From positions 5,915,501-5,979,500 of the forward strand of contig OW285190.1 in NCBI GenBank assembly GCA_935421135.1: 64,000 nucleotides of DNA, in the 5' to 3' direction. The stretch comes from Bugulina stolonifera. Taxonomy: Eukaryota > Bryozoa > Gymnolaemata > Cheilostomatida > Bugulidae. Position numbers and translations under genes: made by a program. Within the stretch, counting starts at the first letter, position 1, and each line of letters starts with the position of its first letter. The notes beneath the pieces were generated by a model. That model saw only the letters and a program-made list of their open reading frames with translations. It made no database searches and had not been told where the DNA came from. Shown piece by piece: positions 10,434-22,400 of the stretch.

Positions 10434-13400
10434 ATGTGGACCTATCAGCAGCTCTTCACTGTTTTATCTGTTGCTGTGCTCAGCAAAGTTGCCTGTGAGT
10501 ATAAACCTCCACAGGTGATCTCATATCCCAACCGAGATTTTAGTCAATCAGAATTGAATATTTTTGCTCGATGACTGTCCATCAAAAATGACATTTTGGC
10601 TTTGATAAAGAGTGATGAAATCATGCTTAGGAGTCAATCACTTGATATACTGTATGTACACAACATTTTCTAGACGGTTTTGACAAATTATTCAATCTAA
10701 TTTTTGACAAATTATTCAATCTAATTTTTGACAAACTATTCAATCTAATTTTTGAAAAATTATTCAATCTAATTTTTGACAAATTATTCAATCCTTTTAC
10801 TTTCCAGCTATTTTATGCCCTAAAATTCCAGGTTAATTTTACTCAATATGACAATGGAGCACATATCTTACAATTGCTCCTCATCCGCTGGGGCTACAGC
10901 TAAGATTTTAATACTGACTTGTAGGTAAAACTTTCAGCTTTTTACCTGCTGTCCTCCTTTTTACCATGGTATCTGTCATTATCTGAAATATCCTCCAAAA
11001 CTAGAAAAACTACTCCAAATCTTGCCATGTTACTTTTTCATAGTCAAATGTAATGGGCAGCAGCTGACTGCATGCTACACTAACCTGAGATGACTTCTAT
11101 TTTTGTTACTTATCACAGCAATAAACCATCAAATCTAGCAGTTCAATATACTGTTGGAATGCTCAGACTGAGCTCTATTTGATGGGCTAAACAGTTTTGT
11201 GGTGTTTTTATTTGCTTAGCTATAATAATGCTGTCAAAACAAGGATGTTCATGGAACGTTGAGTGGAAAGTTAAGGCTAGTAATTAGGACGTTCCTAGAA
11301 CGTCTAGTGGAAGGTAAAAGGTAGAAAAACAGGGCCTAAACTGGGACCTACATGTAGACCACTGCTCGTGCACTTTTCTCTTGAATTGCTCTCCATAGCT
11401 TAAACACTACCGCCGCACTATTCAATATTTGCAAAATAATATTGTTCATCCTATTTCAGTAAGATTGATGTGTTGCTTGTGTTTGGAAACCTAGCTGCTG
11501 CCAAGAAAACCCTCACTTTCAATTTATAGCCTACGTACAAAAATTCCTGGCAAAAAGTCTGGAATACGAGTATTATGCGTCTGCATAGCAAATAAGTGAT
11601 ACATTTGAATTTGGTTAAATAATCAAAGAATAATAGAATCTTTGGTCAGTTTTTTTGTTAGTATTTATCACAAGTGTTTCATAACAACATATACTGAGAA
11701 AATTTGGAATATTTTTAATATTTAGTGGGGTAATCCCTGTTAGCAATGATTCCCTCGGTTCGTCTCGGCATCAATTTTGCGAGGGTTTGATAGTACTCAA
11801 GTGTAATTTTTATTACTCAAACATTTTTAACTTTTTCTTTGAGGTCTGTTTTGATGATGGGTTGTGTGTGCTTAGCACCATTGTTTTTTAAAATTGTCCA
11901 ACAGTTCTCAAAGATACAACTCTAAATTCACCGTAGGCAGTATAAAGAATCATGCATGACTGCTAAAGGCTGAGGTGTACTGTGGATAATGCCATAAAAG
12001 ACTACTAGAACAGCAAAAGTTTATTTAGAGATTCTGTAGACTATGCTGATGTCATTTATGAACATTTTAGACCGCAGTGTTTTTCAGTAGGGTGCAGCTT
12101 GGGTTCATACAGCTAAGGTGGTGAAAACATGGTTGAACAACGAAAAAATTGATGTACTGGATTGCCCCGGAAACAAGCCCAATTTTAATGTCATTGAAAA
12201 CTGTTAGGCAATTTTAACAACAAAGTTGCTAAGCACAACCCATCATCAAATGAAGACTTCAAAACAAAAATTAAAATTGTTTGAGTATCACAAATTACAC
12301 CTGAGTACTACCAAACCCCCGTAAAAACAATGCTGAGAAAAATCCAGGGAGTCATTGCTAACGGGGATTACCCCACTAAATATTAAAAATATTCCAAATT
12401 TTCTCAGTATATGTTGTTATGAAACACTTGTGATAAATACTAACAAAAAACTGACCAAAAATCCTATTATTCTTTGATTATTTAATCAAATTCAAATGTA
12501 TCACTAATTTGCTATGCAGACGCATAATATTCCAGACTTTTTGCCGGGACTGTATGCATGTTGGGAATTTTGGAAGCACTCAAGCGGTTGATATAAAACT
12601 GTGCTACAGAGATAGCCATAGGGCCTGCAACTCATTGCATTGTCATCGCGGGCATTGCCCGTAACTTTCTTGTTTGTCCTGCACACAAGAGCTGTTTATA
12701 GAATGACAGTGTTAGCGTTGACTCAATAAAATTACTTGGCTATTTCATGCTGTAGCCTACCTACAAGTACATGTATGTAAAAGCTTTCCAAGTATAGACT
12801 TAGCAAAGGCATAGCCATGGGAACTTAACAGGTCTCAATGCCGAATGGAGGTCATAATAGCCAATATTCAAATGTGTTTATCTTGGCTGCCACTAGGTTT
12901 ACAAAGACATCAATCTTAATGAAATAAGATGAACAATATTATCTGCAAATATTGAATGGTGCGACAGTAGTGGTTTAAGTATAGTAGCAGCATTACATCT
13001 ATTTACAGTGTATGTATCTATAAAAAGTAACCGGAAATTTCACAGGTTCATGCACCTTTCCAATCAGAAATTACCACGTCTATGAATAATATTTGGATTA
13101 CAACGTTATTAGCACCATATGTAAGCTAGAGATAACATTAACACACTAACATATTATGTGGTTGTTGCTGCATGCTACCCATCTCAGAAAATATCAATAC
13201 AAATCGAAAATGAGCACATTAGTCATGCGATTTTAGCCATTAGTACATTAATGTATAAGATTACTATACTAAGATTAACTTGATGTTCTCCTTTTCCCAG
13301 GTACAGTAGCTGCCACAGAGTTCTGTGCTGAATTAGAACAGACCATCAGATACACAACAGGAAGTACTATCAGTATGACAAGTCCTGACTACCCTGGCTC

Positions 13401-16400
13401 TACTTATACTACAGACCAGGAGTGTGTTATAAACATTGAGTTAGTAGACGATCAGACTGTGGGGTTTAGTATTGAACAGACAAACCTTGGTGATGCTGGA
13501 GACAAGTGTGTAGTGGACTATGTATTATTAGACTCTGATGGTAACCCTCTTCCACGTAGACAGATACCAATCTGTTTAGTAGATTCTACAGTACCGTCAA
13601 TCTTCTATGGTCATCACCTTATTAATCAGAAAGGCATTCAAATAAAGCTTTCGTCTGTATCTGCGAGACCAGGATTTCATCTTAACTTTACAGGTATTGT
13701 TGCACTGCTACATTTGTGCTGTTCTGTATGTACAATGTACACCTGTTACATGTACTGCAACAAAAATGTCACTAAAACAGTAATAAGCATCTGCATGCAT
13801 TTTTAATGTCAAGGAAGAGAAAACCACAAGCTTTGTAAGCTATAGGTCGACTTTTTCTAGTTATTTGAGTGGTTGTTTAAAGGGGTTTGGAGGGTGAAGA
13901 AACTACTAGTACAAAATTTACAATGTACACATTATGTGTTCCAATAGCAGAGTTTTGTGTCAAGCATATATATATCCATATATTCACACTGTATATATCC
14001 ATAGCTTCTTGACTCAACTTGCTATTGCATAAATTGTCCCTTCTGGTTGATCCAAGTAATTTATTCTCAGACTGATAATTTCTCTTTCAGCACTTCCACT
14101 GCATTCCCTTAGATCAGATGTCACAGAAGTTTCAGCTGAATCAGCACCAAGCGGTTACATCATCAGTCAACCATCATTTAAGCTAAATAGTCCTTCGTAT
14201 AGTAATAACTTATATAACAGACTCAGACTCTCTGATATTGGGGGATATTCACAGATCAGACTGGAGTTTATATTTATGAATATAGGACGTTCTAGATCAT
14301 GTCAATCATCTGGTGACATATTCAGACTTTATGAAGAGAATGATAGTGAATCTCAGCTCTACTCCTGTGGTGATATAAACACACAACCACCTACTCAGAT
14401 ATTCAATATTTCATCATCTTCTACATCTCTTATATTTCGCTTTCAAACTGATAGTGTTGAGCGATTTCAAGGCTTCATAATAAAATACAAACGTAAGTAA
14501 AATCTAATGATAGGTAACATCGTGGGTGTCAGGGTGGCACAGCTAGTGGCATACATGCTCACAGGTTGTGAGTTCAAATCCCAGTTGTGTCATTTCTGGC
14601 AAAGGCCTTCAGCAAGCCTTTCACCTTAGCTGCGCCCGTTCAGATCAGGGCATATGAATAATACAGGATGTCCCATGTAGTGTCTACATCAAAAGCATGC
14701 AAGTTAAAGATCCACTTCTGCCCTGATTCAAAAAAAGAAGCCATATTCTGGCGGGGTATGTGACCACATTGGGGTGGCAGGTTGATGTAATGGTCACTGG
14801 CCATATACTCCTGTTGTGGAAGGTAAGCTCTTCCACTCAGAGACCAGCTCCTGTCGCTCATACAAGTTTCGAACTTCTGAGGTCTATTAAATAGGATGGC
14901 CAAGTGGCCGGACAGTAACCAAATAAAACCATATAAAATATATTTTGAAAAATGTAATTGTTATGTTTTAGTAACACCCAGAATTGAAACCTCGCTATCC
15001 TCAACAACAGCAACGACAACAACAACGACAGCGACGTTAGAGAGAACATCGGCAACAGATTCAGTAAAGAATGTAACTGTCTACCCGGTATCGAGCAAGT
15101 CACATGCAGTGACAAATTCTTCTTCTAGTCTAACTAATTATGCACATAATACAGAGACAAATGCAGGTAATGACTTAGGTTGTTTTGGTTGTATATCACT
15201 TGCTGAAAAATGAGCATTATATAAATTTACGGTGTAACTGCAACTGAATTATTCATCCTTCACTTGCAGAGGAGAGTACCATGCCTGAATCCCAAACGGT
15301 TCTATCTAAGATGGAAGAATTCTTTCAAGAAGATATAAATCTGATATCAGTGGCTGCAGGTGGAGCTGGACTTGTACTTATCATCATTATTATGGTTCTG
15401 ACTTGTGTGCTCTGTAGAAGGTCTAGGAAAAGGTAGGGTTAATTACGGAATTTGATTTACTTGTTCAATGTATGCATTAATCGCATTTGGATATTGCAAG
15501 TTCAAGCTAGATAAATAGCAACATACATCAATAAGAATTAATTTTATTCAATAATGCACTGCAAGCCATCATGCTCAGTATTCGTTATTAAATTCAGCCT
15601 CATATGAACTGGTACAATTTCCGAATACGCCTACAATATATGCATAGCAAACGAGCTATCATAGGGAGTAATATGTTTTGGTCAAACTAACTTGTTTCCA
15701 AGCACACGTATAATACTCTGTATAGCTTTAGAACACATGCATTTAATGATCAGAGAAGTCTACTATGACTAGAAGCTGTAAAATAGTGTAGTTTCAAGCT
15801 TCTAAGTGATGACGTCTCTACATCTAAATTTCAAGGTGAGACAGCGTTAACCAATATGCTATCCCTGTTTTGTTTTATTTATGCAGAAAATCCAACTCTT
15901 CTAATGACGAACTATCATCAATCAATTCCAAGTCAGCAAATGAGTTTATAGAACAAGAGTTGAAACCTGTTTCGAGTAATAGAAGTAAGTAAACTATGCC
16001 AGTTATACCAATGTGCATGCACAATCCGCCTTCATAATGTGCATTATGAAGTTTTCTAATGTTCATGTGTTTTGTAGAGTACTAAAAGAGGTTTTGTGGA
16101 ATGCTTACTAGGTTTAAATTAGCGTTATGAAACGCAAATTTTCAGTCACCCCAAACCCCAATGCCCCAAATCAACTTGTTTTTTCTATCAAATTTAGACT
16201 TATCTATCAACACATATAAATTGTACATGTACATGCAGTGCCATCACTAAATGAAACATGATGTCATAACTGTATGGTACATGTAGGTTACAGACAAGAC
16301 AGTAGATACTCAGATGTGGAGCTCCAACCAGAAGCTGATGGTGACATGAAAATTGTAGAAACAGAGACGAAGAATACTCAATATGCCGTTGTGTTACCCA

Positions 16401-19400
16401 AACAAGCACCTGTGGAGAATGTTGACAGCAGCAATAGAAGGTAAATGGGGAAATACTAGATAATATAAATATTGCTAATATTCGTCTCTGGGCCATGTCA
16501 CCTTATTGGTTATAATAACAATGTAGATTCTAAATAGCTGGCGTTCCGAGAAAATAATCAATGTTGACAGCTGCAATAGAAGGCAAATGGGGAAATACTA
16601 GATAATATAAATATTGCTAATATTCGTCAGTAGTATAGTCAGTGCACTTCTATACAGACACGCACTCGTTGACCCCTGTTTTCAGCCAATCACAAGCCGG
16701 TATTTCCGATTTCAACCAATCACAGAAGAGCACAAAAATTTTGCACACGACCTTGCCAAGGTCACCCCAAAATCCCCCCTTCTGATTGGTCGAAACAACA
16801 TTTGCACACTTGACCCCAAACCCGGTCACGACCCCTCTCCTCTCTCCTTCCCACCCTCCTCCCGCTTCCCCCCACTCCTTCCTCCTCCCCCGCCACCGCC
16901 CTCGTCCCGTCCGCACCACCACCACCGCCACCGCCGCCACCGCCGCCACCACCACCGCCGCCACCACCGCCGCCACCACCGCCGCAACCACCACCGCCAC
17001 CACCACCACCACCACCACCACCACCACCACCACCACCACCACCACCACCACCACCACCACCACCGCCTGCTCTGCTCACAATAAATGTTGTATTTATTGA
17101 GAGCTACTTTTAAAGCATAGCATAATATCACTGCTTTTCTTTTAAGGCATTTTGGAGATGCTGTCATTATTTCATCTTGATCAAAGAATAGAATTCTTGC
17201 TTCATCCCCGCATCTACGTATCTGAGCTAACACAACTCCATTTTTATCCCCGATTTTAGAGGTGATAAGAAGCCCTTCACCAGGAGATGCTAGATTAGAG
17301 GTGAGAGAGACTTCTACAGGAGAGACTAACCAGGTTATGATAGAAGAGGCTGAAATGTGTGACATTGGAGAACTAGATCCATCCAAAAACGGGTTAGAGG
17401 AGAAAAGAAGCCCTTCACCAGGAGAAGCTAGGGTGGAAGTGAGAGAGACTTCTACAGGAGAGATTAACCAGGTTATGATAGAAGAGCAAACTCATGTAGA
17501 AACTAAAGAAGAGGCTGAAATGTGTGACAAAAGAGAACAAGAGATTAGAAAGATAGAACAAGAATTGGCACTAAAGAAAGTGGAATTGGCGGGAGCACTG
17601 GGGTGGAAAGAAGCACTAGAGATGCAACAGAGTATTGATGCAAGAAAAGAGAGAAGAGCAAATCGCATTGCCATCTTAGAAAATAAGTTAACAGAGGAAA
17701 GAATGGAAAAAGAGAGGTTAATGATGGAAATCGAGCGTTTGCAAAAAGAAGAAGAAATGGATAGTGTATCAATTATTGATCACATAATTCCCCACCTGGC
17801 TAACAAACTAGATGATGATGATGCAAAAGCAGAAGGGGAAGATAGTAAACTCCCGCAGTGGGTTCCAACAGGGGAAAGTAATGATGAATAAAAGTGTATA
17901 GATTCCAATTGTTCTCTCAAACAAGGGCAAGATGTCAAAGCAAGAGGTGGTATGTAGAAATGAGAATTATGAAGATGTGGCTGATGGTCTCTTAGATGAA
18001 GTAGTAATCTCTGCTGAAGAGGGAAGGGAGCAAATAGGAGAGAGAAGCAACAAAAGAAAGAAGTTCACATTCTACATAGTCATAATACTATTTATACTTT
18101 CTTGCTCATCTTTATCCCCATCAGTTTACACATATCTAAGTGATAGGGAACCACCCAATGGCAAAGACAAAGGAGTACTTAAGCAAGGACACTTTTTAAA
18201 TACAAATACAACTCTATTAGCTACTCAACTGGATCAGCATGCGTCCACACCAAGAAATCGATCTTCGCTTGCAGAGTCCCTTCACAGCTCTAGTCTGTGA
18301 TCCAACAGGGAGTGGAAAAACGGAACTACTATTTAGTCTTATTAAGAGAGTTGATGAAATTGCTTCACCCACTCCTGTTGAAATCATTTACTGCTGTGGA
18401 GTTTGGCAACGCCGCTTTGAGGATTACAAGGATAAAGTAAGGTTTCATTCAGGACTCATTGATGTAGAAATGGATATAGAGCGTAATGGGAAGAATCGCT
18501 GGCTCATCATTGATGACTTGATGGGTGAAGTCGGGGGGAAAGAGACTACTAATGCGATATTTACAAAGTTCAGTCACCACCTGAACATAAGCGTCTTTTT
18601 CTTACTACAGAACCTTTTCCCGAAAGATAATAGAACAGTGTCAATAAACTCACAGTACTTTTTCTTGTTCAAGAACCCCAGAGACGGAATGTCTGTTACC
18701 AATCTTGCAAAGCAGGCTTTTCCTCAGAGTACAAGAGCCGTTCAAGAAGCTTTTAGTGATGCTACACGTAAGCCACACTCTTTTCTATTCTTGAATCTTC
18801 GCCAGGAAACCCCGGAGTGGGCTAGACTAATTGGTAATTTTGCTTCTGAGCGCTCTCCCATGACTGTATATATCCCGAATACCCTGGAATATAAGTAGCA
18901 TTCACATCTCTACTCTCTCCATAAACTGTCTTGGACTCGGAGAGAGCACATCCATCATCAAGCATGAAATACATTAATTCACCCAAGTATTCTCCGAGGT
19001 TGAGGAGGAATGCCTTGAGTATATATGCACTGACAAAAGCATCTGCAACCATCAGAGATTCAACCATTGCTGAGGCTAACAAAGACCTTATACTCGCTCT
19101 TGTTGAGTGTGCTAGAAATGTATTATTAGGTAATGTTCATCTGACTACCGCTCAGTTGAACTCTCTACGTCGACATAGAAGGGCCATTGAGGATCTCACC
19201 AACTCTCGTACTAGTGTGAGGCAGAAAAAGTTAATCCTACAACGTGGCGGATTTTTAGGTCTTCTTTTGAAGCCATTGGCAAGTTTACTCGGAGGTGTGC
19301 TTGGTGGATTAGGTGGTGGACAAAGGTGAAATGAGTCTCAAGTTTTCTAAAAAGTATCTTCTTATGGATAAACATACATATGAATCAATGAATAGTAGAA

Positions 19401-22400
19401 ACAACAAAAAAGAAGGAGAGCATCTACCCTCACTCTCTACAAATGGGGATCTACTCCTGGCAGAAAAAAGCAGAAAAGATGTAATATCTAACCTCAAAAA
19501 CTCTAATACAGACATCTACTCTCAGCTAGAGCAGCATACTCATGAAATGAATAAGTTCCTAAAAGAGTTGGAGAGATCACGCCATCCCCAGCAGGAGTTG
19601 TATAATACATTAGAGGGAATTAACACTAGGTTTAATGAAATGCATACATGGAGATAAAGAGAAGAAGAAGCACAAGAGCGAGGGCGAGAGAAAAAAAGAG
19701 ATGATGAAAAAAGGCGAAGTGGCTCAAGGTCACCACTACCACACCCATATAGGAGAGAAACAAAACTAGAGAGGTCAGAAGCTGGCGCACGTTGGAGTAG
19801 TATGGGTGATAATAGAAGTCCTATCAAAACTAGGTCTAGGCGAAAGCTTCCTAAAACCCCATTTGCAAGCGATAGTAAAAAAGAAAGATGGATGATATAG
19901 ATGAAGGTCTACGCGATATTTACTTCTCCCCTCCTCAACCACCATCTTTTGGAGGAAAGAGAAAGTTAGTTTTAGCTTCTCCTCCTGGTATTAATGAGAA
20001 TGATGTTGAGAAGTGGTTGAGAAGTCAAGACGCATACACTCTTCATCGCCCGATTAGAATGAAGTTTACAAGGAGAAAAACGTTTGTGAGTGGGATTGGT
20101 GAACAACTCCAGGCAAATCTCGTGGATGTGCGTGCGCACAAGGACTCAAATGATGGAGTAACATTTTTGCTCACCTGCATAGATGCCTTCTCACGGAAAG
20201 CATGGGTCTTTCCTCTTCATTCCAAGTCTGGTCTGGAAGTGTCCAATGCACTCATCTCTCTATTCGAAAATGAAAGCTTTAGACAAATACAAACTGATAA
20301 AGGTAAGGAGTTCCTAAACAGAAGGGTGAGCAAAGTGCTAAAGAAGTATGGAGTTAGCCATTTCACCTCTGAGAATGAGATCATCAAGGCTGCTCTTGTT
20401 GAACGCTTTAATAGAACATTGAGAGGGAAAATTCATCGTCTACTCACTTATAGAGGAGATGGACGCTACTTAGAAGATGTAGAAGACCTAGTCCAAGGAT
20501 ATAACAACAGTTTTAATAGGTCAATTGGAATGAAACCTATTGAGGTTGATTACGATAATCAAGAAGAGGTTTGGGTTCGGTTAAATGAGTTCTCACCTAA
20601 ACGATGGTTAAAGAAAACAAGAGTAAAATATTCACCAGGTGATCATGTTCGGATTTCGATGGCTCGTAGTAGCTTTGAGCGAGGGTTCACACCAAACTGG
20701 TCAACCGAGATATTCACCATAAAAGCAGTCAAGGCACATACCTCACCCCCTGTCTATACACTGGAAGACCTAAACAAAGAAGGAGTAGATGGAACATTCT
20801 ATGCACAAGAATTGCAACATGTTAACCTACTTGAAATCTTTAGAGTTGAGAAAGTAATACGTAAGCGGAGAAGGAGAGGAAAAGAAGAGAGTTTCGTGAA
20901 ATGGAGTGGTTATCCCTCCTCATTTAATAGTTGGATAGATTCTAGTCAGTTTGTGTAAAATCAAAGGTAGTATAAATTCAATATGTAAGTTCAGTTTTGC
21001 TCACTCTCAAAGATGGCCTTCAATGTCACACTTACCTCAAATGTCCGCATCGGTGGGAGTGACACAAACACCAATGCTCACTTCATTACGAAGCTAGCCA
21101 AGACATTGAAGCTTCACTCATCTCAGTGGGAGGTTGGGTTACTTGACATTCAGTACCCCGCTTCCTGGAGAAATGTAGAAGATGGCTATGTAGTGGTTAC
21201 GAAATATACAAAAGATGGAGTCGAACGAAAATGTGAAATCAGGAGTGGAAGGTATGCTTCCATGGGTGAACTTTTGAGTGAGATCAATAGAATACTAATA
21301 AACTACGACTTAGAAAAAGTAGTGAGCTTTTACTATGATAGTCTACGGAATGAAACTTTCCTCATGTTGAGAGAACAGGAACACTCTGTCATGATGTCAC
21401 GTGATGTTGCGTGGGTGTTGGGATTCAAGCCTGATGTAGAACATGCTGCAGAAATCAACAGGAGTCAAAACCCTCCAGACATCAATGCTGGTTTCACATC
21501 CCTCTATGTCTACTCCTCCGTAGTCTCACCAAGACATGTTGGAGATAGTCTAGTCCCCCTACTTCGCACAGTTCCTATAACAGAGAGTGAAAGAAATAGC
21601 ACCGTTTTCTTTGAGTTTTCGAATGTTCAATACTCTCCAGTGTCTAATACAAGCACAGACCTCATCGAGGTAAATATAAGACGTGATGACGGAGAAAGGG
21701 TCTCATTTCGCAGTGGAAAGGTTGTGCTGACGGTTCGTTTCAGACCGCGTGGAGAGAAATAGTACAGACAGAGAAATAACATGGTCCCTCGCATAGTTCC
21801 ATATTTTCCTGATGAGTCAGGTGAGATGTATGAAGACTATTATGCAAACCAGGTGGGAGAGGGAATGAGTGTGTACAGGGGAAAACCTATTATGACGGGT
21901 AATGGGATCGGCTCACTCTTTTCTTTGACTGGCCCGAGAGGTCCTTCCCATGCTAAAGAATGGTGCCAAAACTATTGGGAAAAAGCTATTGACTACTGGA
22001 GCTTCAGTTCTGGGAGATGTAATCAAGGGAGAGAACTTCAAATCTTCTGCAGCAAAACGTCTTCGTGAAGCTGGTGGGGATCTTCTAGGTGATGTAGAAG
22101 ACGAACTACGTGAACCACCCGCCAAACGTGCACGAGTTAGTCAAAAGTCTACAAAGAAAAAACGTAAAGGAAGAAAAACAGTTTTTGACTAAATGAAAGA
22201 TAAATATATAATCCACACCTAGACTCACCACTCCCCACTCTTAGACAAACGTTTGTAGGAGCAAGTACTAAATGGAAAAACTCTCACACTATCGAACATG
22301 TCCGTCACACATTGAGCCATCTCTCTCTCCAAGGTTTCTGAAGACTCTCCAGACACGGTTGACTCCAGTTTTGACTTATTTGCCACTCCGCCAACTCATA

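Noticed and set aside
14535..14600. A functional tRNA gene
   Set aside because: Box A and B are present but no acceptor stem or cloverleaf can be drawn; it is SINE-like.
16650..17100. Poly-Gly, poly-His, poly-Trp and Val/Ala-rich open frames in the Polinton termini (also 25173-25872, 27514-28216, 36301-37009)
   Set aside because: They are translations of CCG/CCA trinucleotide repeats on both strands in every frame and have no independent coding evidence.
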